A DNA stretch of 64,000 nt from Fimivicinus intestinavium (lineage in GTDB: Bacteria > Bacillota > Clostridia > Oscillospirales > Acutalibacteraceae): NCBI GenBank assembly GCA_018715765.1, contig DVKY01000122.1, positions 1-64,000 of the forward strand. Direction: 5' to 3'. The notes below the pieces were generated by a model that did not search any database, was not told where the DNA came from, and saw only the letters and a list, made by a program, of their open reading frames with translations. Each line of letters opens with the position of its first letter. Positions within the stretch are counted from its first letter, which is position 1. Of this stretch, positions 15,214 to 24,153 are shown piece after piece. A program made the position numbers and the translations under genes.

Positions 15214-15392
15214 TCATTGATTTAGGCTGACGTCCTGCGGCTGAGGCCGTACATTGCGCTTTGCGCAACGAAATCATGTACATTCTGTCAAACTGCATCG
15301 CTCGGAAGAAAACAGGGCAGGCGGAGATGCCGGCTATGAATGATTGGGGGCAGAGCGGCTGCGGTAGCGCTAATTTGAAAGGGGCGTTTTTC

Positions 15393-18300
15393 ATGGCGGA
15401 GCCATTGTATTACTGGGAAAATCCGGCGGTCATTCAGGAGAATAAGGAAGAGGGGCACGTTATCGCGATGCCGTATGATGATTTTGCTTCCGCAGCGGCA
15501 CGCGGGCAGTCTCCCTATCAAAAATCGCTCAACGGCTTCTGGCGCTTTTATTGGCAGATGGGCGTAGAGGGCCTGCCGGAGCATTTTCAGGCGGAGAGCT
15601 TTGACGATCGTGCGTGGGATACCATTGAGGTGCCGGGCGTATGGCAGATGCAGGGCTATGGGAAGCCGGTCTATCTCTCCTCAAGCTACCCGGATGCGAT
15701 TGAGACGGCAAAGGATAAAATCCCAGCCATTGATCACGATAAAAACGAGGTGGGTATTTACCGCACATGCTTTACCGTGCCGGAGCAGTGGGAAGGAATG
15801 CAGGTGTTCCTCCACTTCGGGGCGGTCAAATCTGCGTTTTTTCTCTATATCAATGGCCGGCGCGTCGGATACTCCCAAGGCTCTATGACGCCCGCCGAGT
15901 TTCGCATCACAGAGTATCTCCACGAAGGAGAAAATCAGCTGACGGCGGAGGTTTACCGGTATTCCGATGGCACCTATTTAGAGGATCAGGATATGTGGTT
16001 CCTCAGCGGGATTTACCGCGACGTATACCTTTATGCAGAAAAGGAAATCTATCTGCGCGATTTTTATGCTCGTGCGGAGTTGGATGAAGCTTGCGAAGAT
16101 GCTGTGCTGAGCATCTGGACAGGCGTTGTCAATTTCAGCGGAAAGGCAGTGGAGGATATCTCGCTGGAGGCGGCGCTGATCGGGCAGGATACGCTCTCGT
16201 TTGAGCCGCTTGAGTTAGTTGCGCTGCCGGGCGCTACGCGAAGCTTCTTTACCGTTGATATTGAAAAGCCGCTGCAATGGTCCGCAGAGACGCCAAATCT
16301 TTACACACTGGTGCTGACGCTGCGCCGGGAAGGGCGCGTTCTTTCCTGCAAAAGCGCCCGCATTGGCTTCAAGCGTGTGGAGATACGGGGCGAACAGCTG
16401 CTCATTAACGGCAAGCCCGTTTTGCTCAAGGGCGTCAACCGGCACGATTTTGACCCCGATCACGGCTGGGCGGTGCCCCGTGCACGGTATGAGCAGGATT
16501 TGGGCCTGATGAAGCGCGCGAATATCAACGCCGTGCGCACCAGCCACTATCCCGACGATCCACTGTTTTACGAGCTGTGTGACGAATATGGGCTCTACGT
16601 GATGGATGAATGCGATCTGGAGACGCATGGCGTGCGCCGCAAAAACGTGCCGGGCAGCAACCCGATGTGGACGCAGGCGGTTGTTGACCGGGCGCGCCGT
16701 ATGGTGCTGCGCGACCGAAACCATGCCTGCGTCTGCATCTGGTCGCTCGGCAATGAAGCGGGCGACGGCGATAATTTTAAATATATGAAGCAAACCATTC
16801 TGTATCATGACGATTCCAGACCGGTGCACTATGAGGGCGATTTTGACCTGACGACCTCCGATTTTATCAGCCGGATGTATCCTGATGCCGCCATGATGGA
16901 AAAGCTGGGCAACCGGTTGCCCATTACCGTATCCGCATTTGAAAACGTCGCAAATTCCCTTGCTGCGGATAATAAGCCGATCCCTGCGGAGAAGTATCAC
17001 GGCAAGCCGGTCGTGCTGTGTGAGTTTGCGCACGCAATGGAAAACAGCCTGGGCAATTTTCAGGAGTTTATGGATGCCTTTGAAAAATACGAGAATCTCT
17101 GCGGGGGATTTATCTGGGATTTTGTCGATCAGGCGATCCATAAGCGGGTAGGCGGCGCTGATCAGTGGCTCTATGGAGGGGATTTTGACGAGGGTGCGAC
17201 CAGCGGATATTTTTGTGCAAACGGAATCGTAGCAGCTGACAGAACGCCGCACCCCTCTTATGATGAAGTGAAGAAGGTCTATCAGCCGGTTAAGGTTGAG
17301 GCAAAGGATTTGCTCAGCGGGAGGCTGTTGGTGCGAAATAAATTTCTTTTTAAGGATTTATCTGGCCTTCAGCTGATTTGGTCCGTGCAGGCTGCGGGGA
17401 AAACCATACAATCCGGCCGGGAGGAGGCGCTGAACGTCCCGCCCGGGACGGCGAAGGAGCTGAGGCTGCCCTATGATATCACGGCGTTGCCTGCCGCAGA
17501 ATGTATTTTGACGGTATCTTTTGTTACCACACAGGAGCAGCGATGGGCTGAGGCAGGGTTTGAAGTGGCCTGGGATCAGTTCCTCCTGAAAAAGGAGGTG
17601 GATTCCCGGCAGATCCCACAGGGCCCTCCGATCAAGCTGAAACAAAACGGACCGTTCCTCTATATCAGCGGAGGCGGCTTCCAGGCGGTTTTGGAGAATG
17701 GCGTATTGACGTCGTTGGCTTACGATGGGCAGCCCTGCCTTGCTCAGGGCGGGGGGATCCGGCCGAATTTCTTCCGCGCGCTGACGGATAACGATATCGG
17801 CGCCTTTAATTTCGCCCCACAGTTCGGCGCGCTGAATCCTGAAAACCAGTGGAAGCTTGCCAACCGGCTGCTGCGGGCCCGCAGTGTATCCGTTTCCCAG
17901 GGCTCCGGCAATGAAGCGGTGGTTCATGTGAAATGGTTTGTCCCCTTCGCCCGGGGGGTAGAGACGCAATACCGATTCCGCCCGGATGGCTCCATCCTCG
18001 TGCGGCATGCGGCCGCTTCCCTGGCGGGCAGACTGCTGCGGGTTGGCCTGCGTATGGTGCTGCCCGCCGGCTTTGAGCGGGCAGGATGGTATGGCCGCGG
18101 TTTTCAGGAAACCTATTGTGACCGCAAGACCGGGGCAAAGATTGGCCGGTATGAAGCCCCTGTTCCCGATTTGGAGACACCCTATATGCGCCCGCAGGAG
18201 AATGGGAATCGGGTGGATGTGCGAGAGCTGTGCATGCGCAGGGCGGACGGCTCCGGGCTCTGCTTCCGGGCCCTGCCGGGCACAGTGTTTGAATTCAGCG

Positions 18301-18521
18301 CGCACCGCTATAGCCTGGAATCGCTGGAAAAGGCCCGCCACCAGCACGAGCTGATACGCGGAGAAGAAACGCACCTCTATCTGGATGCACGGCAATGCGG
18401 CGTAGGCGGAGATATGCCTGGCATGGCTTGCCTGCGGGAACCCTATATCCTCCACAGCGGTGTGACATATGGATTTTGTTTCACAATTTCTCCCCTGAAA
18501 CCGGATGAGGCTGCAGACTAA
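15393..18521 (+). CDS. lacZ: GH2 beta-galactosidase
   Basis: The 1042-residue protein has the five-domain LacZ layout: jelly-roll N-domain (GFWRFYW near 48), immunoglobulin-like domain, TIM barrel, and the large C-terminal domain 5 (PNFFRALTDNDIG near 792). The acid/base is Glu455 in WSLGNEAG, and the nucleophile is Glu544 in LCEFAHAMEN, where most family members read HAMGN. It hydrolyses lactose or beta-galactosides in the cytoplasm. The ATG at 15393 follows AAAGGGGCGTTTTTC. It has no adjacent transporter. A TetR regulator with its own promoter follows and might control it, but nothing in the sequence proves that. Confidence 0.93.
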   Translation: MAEPLYYWENPAVIQENKEEGHVIAMPYDDFASAAARGQSPYQKSLNGFWRFYWQMGVEGLPEHFQAESFDDRAWDTIEVPGVWQMQGYGKPVYLSSSYPDAIETAKDKIPAIDHDKNEVGIYRTCFTVPEQWEGMQVFLHFGAVKSAFFLYINGRRVGYSQGSMTPAEFRITEYLHEGENQLTAEVYRYSDGTYLEDQDMWFLSGIYRDVYLYAEKEIYLRDFYARAELDEACEDAVLSIWTGVVNFSGKAVEDISLEAALIGQDTLSFEPLELVALPGATRSFFTVDIEKPLQWSAETPNLYTLVLTLRREGRVLSCKSARIGFKRVEIRGEQLLINGKPVLLKGVNRHDFDPDHGWAVPRARYEQDLGLMKRANINAVRTSHYPDDPLFYELCDEYGLYVMDECDLETHGVRRKNVPGSNPMWTQAVVDRARRMVLRDRNHACVCIWSLGNEAGDGDNFKYMKQTILYHDDSRPVHYEGDFDLTTSDFISRMYPDAAMMEKLGNRLPITVSAFENVANSLAADNKPIPAEKYHGKPVVLCEFAHAMENSLGNFQEFMDAFEKYENLCGGFIWDFVDQAIHKRVGGADQWLYGGDFDEGATSGYFCANGIVAADRTPHPSYDEVKKVYQPVKVEAKDLLSGRLLVRNKFLFKDLSGLQLIWSVQAAGKTIQSGREEALNVPPGTAKELRLPYDITALPAAECILTVSFVTTQEQRWAEAGFEVAWDQFLLKKEVDSRQIPQGPPIKLKQNGPFLYISGGGFQAVLENGVLTSLAYDGQPCLAQGGGIRPNFFRALTDNDIGAFNFAPQFGALNPENQWKLANRLLRARSVSVSQGSGNEAVVHVKWFVPFARGVETQYRFRPDGSILVRHAAASLAGRLLRVGLRMVLPAGFERAGWYGRGFQETYCDRKTGAKIGRYEAPVPDLETPYMRPQENGNRVDVRELCMRRADGSGLCFRALPGTVFEFSAHRYSLESLEKARHQHELIRGEETHLYLDARQCGVGGDMPGMACLREPYILHSGVTYGFCFTISPLKPDEAAD

Positions 18522-18563
18522 CGGGCCATTTGTAACGAATTTTTGAATTCTTATACGTACCTA

Positions 18564-18591
18564 TTGAGCTTTTTTCTCCCCGTGCTATAAT
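18564..18591 (+). promoter_or_regulatory. Promoter of the tetR gene
   Basis: TTGAGC and TATAAT are separated by 16 bases, about 33 bases before the start codon. Confidence 0.75.
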
Positions 18592-18623
18592 GTACGACAA
18601 GAGCGAAAGGGGTATGAAGACGA

Positions 18624-19253
18624 ATGGACGTCCGGAGAAAACGAGATAAATTTGATGCCATGCGCGAGGATGCGATTGAGAGAATCCTCTCTGCGTCGAT
18701 GCAATTGTTTTCCGAGTGCGGGTACGCAGCTACGACGATCCAGATGATTGCGGATCGTGCAAGGGTGGTTCCCAGCGGAATCTATCATTATTATGCGGGA
18801 AAGGCGGAGCTGCTGAAAGCGGTAGTGGATCGTCTGGTCAAAAAGGTGGAGGCTTTCTTCACAAATTCAGATGTGTCTGTTTCCCGTAAGACGGATATGG
18901 TTCACTTTTTGGATTACAGCGTTCAGGTGCTGAAGGAAAATATTGCGGATGTGCAGCTGCTGACGATGCTGATCCTGCAAAAGGACACGCCGCCGGATTG
19001 CTCGGGGAAGGTTACGGATATTATCCAGTTCATCGGGCAGAATATTCCGCAATTTGAAATGGATGAAAGAAGCAGGGAGGATTTTATCTACCTGCTGGAG
19101 GATTTGTTTGCAGCGACGATCATGTTTGCCGTTTCCAAGAATGAGCAGATTTATGACCGGCAGATGCGCGTGATCCGTGAACGGCTGCAGTGCATTTTTG
19201 CGCGCGATACGGTGTCGGAGGCGCCGGTTGCTTCATCTGGAGCGGAGAGATAA
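18624..19253 (+). CDS. TetR/AcrR family transcriptional regulator
   Basis: The 209-residue protein has an N-terminal TetR helix-turn-helix: AIERILSASMQLFSECGYAATTIQMIADRARVVPSGIYHYYAGKAELL is split here only by ordinary family variation. The C-terminal ligand domain (residues 65-195) is helical and has no recognised specificity. It probably represses a transporter or metabolic gene. It has its own promoter and AAAGGGG ribosome binding site. The nearest non-divergent neighbour upstream is lacZ, 100 bases away on the same strand. A degenerate repeat element and a strong terminator follow. Confidence 0.88.
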   Translation: MDVRRKRDKFDAMREDAIERILSASMQLFSECGYAATTIQMIADRARVVPSGIYHYYAGKAELLKAVVDRLVKKVEAFFTNSDVSVSRKTDMVHFLDYSVQVLKENIADVQLLTMLILQKDTPPDCSGKVTDIIQFIGQNIPQFEMDERSREDFIYLLEDLFAATIMFAVSKNEQIYDRQMRVIRERLQCIFARDTVSEAPVASSGAER

Positions 19254-19264
19254 TTCGGGCCTTT

Positions 19265-19386
19265 GTAAGAAACGAGGGCGGGGGGCAGCTTGCCTTCTCG
19301 ATTGACGGTCAAAAGCAAGGAGGATAACGCGGCCAGAAGCGCGGCTACGGCGCTGAAGGCCGATGGATGCCCCTGTATACGGATGC
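19265..19386. repeat. Degenerate TIR element, copy B
   Basis: The right end, CCCCTGTATACGGATGC (19370-19386), and the preceding GCGCGGCTACGGCGCTGAAGGCC match copy A. The left end is badly eroded (only GGGGGGCAGCTTGCC resembles copy A), so the left limit is approximate. Confidence 0.5.
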
Positions 19387-19388
19387 GA

Positions 19389-19420
19389 AAAATGCCGGCG
19401 GAAACTCCCGCCGGCATTTT
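19389..19420 (+). terminator. Intrinsic terminator after tetR/repeat B
   Basis: AAAATGCCGGCGG and CCGCCGGCATTTT form a 13-base perfect stem around a 6-base loop. It is symmetrical enough to serve both the plus-strand tetR transcript and the convergent minus-strand glycosylase gene. Confidence 0.85.
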
Positions 19421-19513
19421 GTGTTATGCTGGATACAATCGTTCTATTTTTCATCCAGTATTATTTATAAGGGGACTACGGGTTTTACATTTAGCCAAAA
19501 CAGGCGGAACGCC

Positions 19514-20332
19514 TTATAGGGTTCGCCGCGAACGGCGCCAATCAAACAAATATTGCTGTGCGATGCCCTGATTGCCCAGAATGCAGGCTGGCAGCCCGTT
19601 TGGATAACACTCTGCGACCACCCGTTTCATCCAGACATCCATCGGAAAGGCCTCCATGCGGCCGCAGCCATACAGCAGCGTGCATTCCGCCACCTTTGGC
19701 CCTACGCCGCGAATCTGCTGCAAAACGCTGCGCGCCTGTGCCAGGGGAAGCGTGCACAGGGCCTCCAGATTTACAACCCCGGAGGCGACTTTTTCAGCAG
19801 CATCCAGAAGGTAACCTGTGCGAAAGCCGGCGCGCAGGGGCGCAAGGGATGCTGCGCTTAATTTGGCCAGACAGCCGGGGGAGGGGAAGGTAAAATCACC
19901 TCCGCCGAGGGGATCGCCAAAGGCTTCGCATAAGCGCCGGATGATGCCTTTAATGCGGGGGATATGATTGTTTTGTGAAAGAATAAAGGAACACAGCGCT
20001 TCCCAGGGCTCCTGACGCAGGATGCGGATGCCGGGACAGGCGCCGGTTGCCTCCCGCATGACAGGGTCTTGGCAGAATTGCCGGCAAAGGGCCGGATAGT
20101 CGCGCTTCAGGTCAAAGTATTTGTACCAGACCTCTTCAAACAATTTGTTGCTGCAAAAGAAAAGCAGCTCGTTCCCCTCCTGACGGACCGTCAGCGCATG
20201 CCCAAAGGCAACGCCATGGAACGCTCCGTCAGCAAGACGTTCCCAGCGAAAGGCCTGCCCGCAATCTAACGTGCGGGCGAGATCAAAGCCAGGCAGCGTG
20301 ATGCAGACTGGCGAAAGTGTAGCGGCTTGCAT
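19514..20332 (-). CDS. ogg: 8-oxoguanine DNA glycosylase/AP lyase (OGG1 family)
   Basis: The 272-residue protein has the OGG1-type N-domain (LDCGQAFRWERL near 22) and a helix-hairpin-helix-GPD core. The catalytic lysine is in QQIRGVGPKVAECTLLYG (Lys213) and the activating aspartate in FPMDVWMKR (Asp232). It removes 8-oxoguanine from DNA and cleaves the abasic site. The ATG at 20332 was preferred to 20353 because AGGAGG lies seven bases upstream. It follows glyA, but a terminator between them suggests separate transcription. Confidence 0.92.
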   Translation of the reverse strand: MQAATLSPVCITLPGFDLARTLDCGQAFRWERLADGAFHGVAFGHALTVRQEGNELLFFCSNKLFEEVWYKYFDLKRDYPALCRQFCQDPVMREATGACPGIRILRQEPWEALCSFILSQNNHIPRIKGIIRRLCEAFGDPLGGGDFTFPSPGCLAKLSAASLAPLRAGFRTGYLLDAAEKVASGVVNLEALCTLPLAQARSVLQQIRGVGPKVAECTLLYGCGRMEAFPMDVWMKRVVAECYPNGLPACILGNQGIAQQYLFDWRRSRRTL

Positions 20333-20376
20333 AACAGGGCCTCCTGTTTTCATCTATCCTCCAGAGATTCCATTGT

Positions 20377-20408
20377 AAAAAGGAGCCGCCGGAGAAACCC
20401 GGCGGCTC
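20377..20408 (-). terminator. Terminator of glyA
   Basis: GAGCCGCCGG and CCGGCGGCTC form a 10-base stem; the minus strand continues CTTTTTAC. It begins 12 bases after the glyA stop codon. Confidence 0.9.
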
Positions 20409-20419
20409 TGCGATTGCTT

Positions 20420-21670
20420 TTAGCAGTAGAGCGGATATTTTTCACAGATTGCGGCTACACGGGCTCGGATTGACTCTGCCTGCGCGTCAAAATCAGTTGC
20501 AGCCAAATGAATGCAATCCGCGATGACATCCATATCCTCTGCCTGCAGGCCTCTTGTGGTGGCGGCGGCGGTGCCGAGGCGCAGGCCGCTGGTCACAAAC
20601 GGCTTTTCCGGATCGTTGGGAATCGCGTTCTTATTGGCGGTGATATTGACCTCATCCAAGCGGCGCTCCAGCTCCTTGCCGGTGACGCCAAGCGAACGCA
20701 GGTCAACGAGCATAAGGTGGTTATCCGTGCCGCCGGAAACCAGGTTTACGCCCCGGGAGAGAAGGCCGTCGGCAAGCGCCCTGGCGTTGTCAAGCACCGC
20801 CTGCTGGTAGGCCTTGAATTCCGGCTGAAGCGCTTCGCCAAGGCAGACAGCCTTCGCCGCAATGGTATGCATCAGCGGGCCGCCCTGCGTGCCGGGGAAA
20901 ATCGCCTTATTGATGGCCGGACCGAACTCCTCTTTTGAGAGGATCATACCGCCGCGCGGGCCGCGCAGCGTTTTGTGCGTTGTAGTGGTGACAACATCCG
21001 CATAAGGCACGGGGGAAGGGTGCAGGCCCGCTGCGACAAGGCCGGCGATATGGGCCATATCCACCATGAGGTAAGCGCCAACGCTTTTCGCGATCTCGCT
21101 GATGCGCTGGAAATCAATAATACGCGGATAAGCAGAGGCTCCGGCCACAATCAGCTTAGGCCGAATTTTCAGAGCCTCTTCGGCGAAGGCGTCGTAATCG
21201 ATATAACCATTCTCATTGACGCCATAGGGCACAAAGTTGAAATATTTGCCGGATATATTGACCGGAGAGCCATGCGTTAAGTGCCCTCCGTGCGCCAGAT
21301 TCATACCCATGACTGTGTCGCCGGGGTTAATCAGCGCAAAATAGACGGCCATGTTGGCCTGTGCGCCGGAATGTGGCTGCACATTGGCGCATTCTGCGCC
21401 AAACAGCTTTTTGGCCCGCTCAATTGCAACGGTCTCCACAATGTCGACATATTGACAGCCGCCATAGTACCGCTTGCCGGGGTAGCCCTCTGCATATTTA
21501 TTGGTCAAAACGCTTCCCATCGCGGCCATAACGGCGGGAGAAACAAAGTTTTCAGAGGCAATCAGTTCAATATTGTGCTGCTGACGGCCAAGCTCTTTCT
21601 GCATGGCATCCCCCACTTCCGGATCAAAGCGGGAAACAAAACCAATGGTATCCAGCATTTCACGATACAT
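20420..21670 (-). CDS. glyA: Serine hydroxymethyltransferase
   Basis: The 416-residue protein matches GlyA along its whole length. IELIASENFVSPAV (34-47), NKYAEGYPGKRYYGG (57-71), VQPHSGAQAN and TTTTHKTLRGPRGG (with the PLP lysine at 233) are all present. It converts serine and tetrahydrofolate to glycine and 5,10-methylene-THF, feeding one-carbon metabolism. It has its own promoter and terminator. The ATG at 21670 follows AAAGAAAGGACG with normal spacing. The length is typical and no key residue is missing. Confidence 0.97.
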   Translation of the reverse strand: MYREMLDTIGFVSRFDPEVGDAMQKELGRQQHNIELIASENFVSPAVMAAMGSVLTNKYAEGYPGKRYYGGCQYVDIVETVAIERAKKLFGAECANVQPHSGAQANMAVYFALINPGDTVMGMNLAHGGHLTHGSPVNISGKYFNFVPYGVNENGYIDYDAFAEEALKIRPKLIVAGASAYPRIIDFQRISEIAKSVGAYLMVDMAHIAGLVAAGLHPSPVPYADVVTTTTHKTLRGPRGGMILSKEEFGPAINKAIFPGTQGGPLMHTIAAKAVCLGEALQPEFKAYQQAVLDNARALADGLLSRGVNLVSGGTDNHLMLVDLRSLGVTGKELERRLDEVNITANKNAIPNDPEKPFVTSGLRLGTAAATTRGLQAEDMDVIADCIHLAATDFDAQAESIRARVAAICEKYPLYC

Positions 21671-21724
21671 AGCCTGTAACGTCCTTTCTTTCGTAATGTT
21701 TGCTAGAAAAATACTGTAAAAAAT

Positions 21725-21753
21725 ATAATAGCATAGTTGAGAATGGAATTCAA
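21725..21753 (-). promoter_or_regulatory. Promoter of glyA
   Basis: On the minus strand TTGAAT and TATTAT are separated by 17 bases. The remaining sequence to the 5S promoter (21754-21968) shows no credible gene; the plus-strand frame there lacks a ribosome binding site. Confidence 0.7.
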
Positions 21754-21968
21754 CTTGAACATAGAAAATGGATGGGTAAAATAAAAGCAGAAAATGATCA
21801 GCAAAAGGGCGTATCTCGCGGGAATCCTATGGGATGCAGGCGGCCGTTCTTTTTATGCATAGGCTTATGGGGTTTTCATTTGCCATTGACGCTTTTTCTT
21901 TTGCCTCTGTCCGGCTTCATTTTACAATCAGCCCGATGGAAAAAAATAAAAAAAGATAGAAAAAGTGC

Positions 21969-21997
21969 TTGCATTTTTAAAAAACAGGTGCTATAAT
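21969..21997 (+). promoter_or_regulatory. Promoter of the lone 5S rRNA
   Basis: TTGCAT and TATAAT are 17 bases apart, with the 5S gene starting about 35 bases after the predicted start. The leader GAGGGGCG/CGCTTCTC can form a hairpin just before the mature 5' end, probably a processing signal. Confidence 0.8.
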
Positions 21998-22038
21998 AGC
22001 ATACGTTCCTCACCGAGGGGCGCAAAAAACGCTTCTCA

Positions 22039-22154
22039 GTCGGTGCTTATGGCGATGAGGGTCCACCCGTTCCCATCCCGAACACGGTAGTTAAGCTCAT
22101 TCGCGCCGAAGATACTTGGCGGGCGACCGCCTGGGAAAATAGGTCGGTGCCGAC
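22039..22154 (+). rRNA. rrf: 5S ribosomal RNA
   Basis: The sequence has the 5S hallmarks: CCACCCGTTCCCATCCCGAACACGG split over loop regions, AGTTAAGCTC, and terminal pairing of GTCGGTGC with GTGCCGAC. The ends are set by that helix and may be off by a base or two. No 16S or 23S gene is next to it; it has its own promoter and a strong terminator. Confidence 0.95.
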
Positions 22155-22163
22155 ACTAGGGAA

Positions 22164-22195
22164 ACAGCCACCCAATAGGGTGGCTGTTTTTTTGT
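22164..22195 (+). terminator. Terminator of 5S rRNA
   Basis: ACAGCCACCC and GGGTGGCTGT form a perfect 10-base stem with a 4-base loop, followed by seven or more T. Confidence 0.95.
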
Positions 22196-22271
22196 TTATA
22201 AATTTGTAAGCGGGGCGGGAAGAGGGATCAGAAGGGAATGCAAGATGGATTCCTTTTTCATTGTGAAAAGG

Positions 22272-22299
22272 TTGACAATTTGCAAATGCCTGCTATAAT
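22272..22299 (+). promoter_or_regulatory. Promoter of the Crp-type regulator and importer
   Basis: A consensus TTGACA and TATAAT are separated by 16 bases. No CRP/FNR-like palindrome is obvious beside it. Confidence 0.85.
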
Positions 22300-22344
22300 A
22301 GCATTGATAAAACTGTATCATTTGAGACATTTGGAGGGGCGGTC

Positions 22345-23037
22345 ATGAAAAAGGATCTGGCGGCAGTGTCGGCCGCTCTGCTGGCTCAAGGCCCGATCTT
22401 TGGCGGGGCGGAGCCCGCCTCCCTCCGACCCTTTTTGCAGCGGACAGAGGCTTCCTTTTTGCGCTTTGCGCGCGGGGAGTTTATCTGCCTGCCGGGGAAG
22501 CCGAACCATAGCCTGGGAATACTGATAGAGGGGAGCGCTCAGGTCAGCAAGGGCGGGGAAGGCCACAGCGTTTTGATGAGCACGTTGCAGGAGGGCGATG
22601 TGTTTGGCGCGGTAACGCTGTATGGCTCCCGTGATGATTTTGTAACCCGCATCACCGCCAGTGCTTCCTGTACCGTTCTTTTTTTAGAAAAGGCGCTGGT
22701 TGATGAAATGCTGGTGCAAAATCCGCGTTTTGCAAAGCAATATATTGCCTATCTTTCTGACCGGATTTATTTTTTAAACAGCCGGATTGATGCGTTTACC
22801 GGCGGTACGGCGGAGAGCCGGCTGGCCGCCCATCTGCTTGCGGGCTTCCGCCAGAGCGGGAAGAACTCCGTCCGCCTGCGAACGAGCATGAATCAGCTTA
22901 CGCAAACGCTGGATATTGCCCGTGCCTCTCTCTACCGCGCCTTTGAACAGCTGGAAAGCGCCGGCGCCATCCGGCGGGAGGGCAGGCTGGTCTATCTGCT
23001 GGATGCAGAGCGGCTGCGAGCCTGTGCGGAAAGCTGA
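22345..23037 (+). CDS. Crp/Fnr family transcriptional regulator
   Basis: The 230-residue protein has a cyclic-nucleotide-binding-type beta-roll (residues about 20-135; FICLPGKPNHSLGILIEGSAQVSKGG, then EGDVFGAVTLYG) and a C-terminal winged helix-turn-helix (NQLTQTLDIARASLYRAFEQLESAGAI). It lacks the cysteine set of an Fnr iron-sulfur cluster, so the signal is unknown. It is transcribed with, and 75 bases upstream of, a three-gene ABC importer, which it probably regulates. The ATG is preceded by TTTGGAGGGGCGGTC. Length and architecture are normal for the family. Confidence 0.88.
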   Translation: MKKDLAAVSAALLAQGPIFGGAEPASLRPFLQRTEASFLRFARGEFICLPGKPNHSLGILIEGSAQVSKGGEGHSVLMSTLQEGDVFGAVTLYGSRDDFVTRITASASCTVLFLEKALVDEMLVQNPRFAKQYIAYLSDRIYFLNSRIDAFTGGTAESRLAAHLLAGFRQSGKNSVRLRTSMNQLTQTLDIARASLYRAFEQLESAGAIRREGRLVYLLDAERLRACAES

Positions 23038-23112
23038 GGAATGGTTGCCTTCTCCACTTCCTGCAATTTGGAAGTGTGGAATATATTAGTAAAATAGGAA
23101 AGAAGGATTTTT

Positions 23113-24153
23113 ATGAAAAAAAGAACCAGAGTGTTTGCTCTGTTGATGACGGTAGCCCTGCTGTTCACGCTGGCCGCCTGTGGGGGGAATGGCACGGAGG
23201 ATCCGTCTGCTGCGCCCGCCGGGGAATCAGGCAGTGCGGCTGCACAGGACGTTACGCTGAATGTGGCGGCGCTCAAGGGCCCCACAGGGATTGGCATGGT
23301 AAAGCTGATGCAGGATGCGAAAAATGGGGAGAGCAGCAATCAATATAACTTCACCCTGGCCGGCGCGCCGGACGAGGTGACGGCCAAGTTTATTAAAGGC
23401 GAGTTTGACATTGCGGCGGTGCCGGTTAACCTGGCGGCTACCCTTTATAATAAGATGGAGGGGAACGTGCAGGTGCTGGCGATCAATACGCTGGGCGTCC
23501 TCTATATCCTTGAAAACGGCGATACGGTTCATTCCATTGCCGACCTGAAGGGCAAAACGCTCTATGCCACCGGCAAGGGTTCAACCCCGGAATATATTTT
23601 GAATTATCTGTTAGAGAAAAATGGAATTGATCCGGAGAAGGATATAACCATTGAATATAAGAGCGAGCACGCGGAGCTTGCCACACTCATGGCCTCTGGC
23701 GAGGTTTCGCTTTGCATGCTGCCGGAACCGAATGTCACCAGCGTTTTGCGTGAAAACAGCAACGTGCACCGTGCGCTGAACCTGACCACTGAATGGGAAA
23801 AGGCAACCAGTCAGGCAGGCGAGGATTCTACGCTTGCACAGGGCTGCATTATTGTGAACAAGGAGTTTGCGCAAAAGAATAAACAGGCGGTGGACACGTT
23901 CCTGACAGAATACCAGGCCTCGGTTGATTATGTGACCTCCAGCACAGTGGATGCTTCCCAACTGGTGGAGGAGTTTGGGATTATGCCAAAGGCCCTGATT
24001 GCGGAGCTCGCAATTCCCAACTGCAACATCATCTTCCTCGAAGGGGATACCATGAAGGAGACAATGCAGGCCAATCTGGAGGTTCTCTTCCAGGCGAACC
24101 CGAAATCCATCGGAGGAGCAATGCCGGGTGACGATTTCTACTACAGCCGCTGA
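23113..24153 (+). CDS. ABC importer substrate-binding lipoprotein (SsuA/NMT1-like)
   Basis: The 346-residue lipoprotein has the signal MKKRTRVFALLMTVALLFTLAAC (Cys23 acylated) and an acidic linker. A periplasmic-binding fold follows, with ALKGPTGIGMVKLM, GEFDIAAVPVNLAATLYNK and DLKGKTLYATGKGSTPEYIL. These blocks resemble the nitrate/sulfonate/thiamine-precursor (NMT1/SsuA) class. The substrate cannot be read from sequence. It is the first structural gene of an importer with the permease (26-base overlap) and ATPase that follow, and the partner Crp-type regulator lies upstream. Confidence 0.88.
   Translation: MKKRTRVFALLMTVALLFTLAACGGNGTEDPSAAPAGESGSAAAQDVTLNVAALKGPTGIGMVKLMQDAKNGESSNQYNFTLAGAPDEVTAKFIKGEFDIAAVPVNLAATLYNKMEGNVQVLAINTLGVLYILENGDTVHSIADLKGKTLYATGKGSTPEYILNYLLEKNGIDPEKDITIEYKSEHAELATLMASGEVSLCMLPEPNVTSVLRENSNVHRALNLTTEWEKATSQAGEDSTLAQGCIIVNKEFAQKNKQAVDTFLTEYQASVDYVTSSTVDASQLVEEFGIMPKALIAELAIPNCNIIFLEGDTMKETMQANLEVLFQANPKSIGGAMPGDDFYYSR

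Noticed and set aside
14900..15394. A 164-codon minus-strand frame in the repeat region
   Set aside because: It runs through the tandem hairpin repeats and the lacZ start, lacks a ribosome binding site and has no protein-like pattern.
21700..21996. A 98-codon plus-strand frame before the 5S gene
   Set aside because: It has no ribosome binding site, overlaps both the glyA and 5S promoters and has no plausible protein features.
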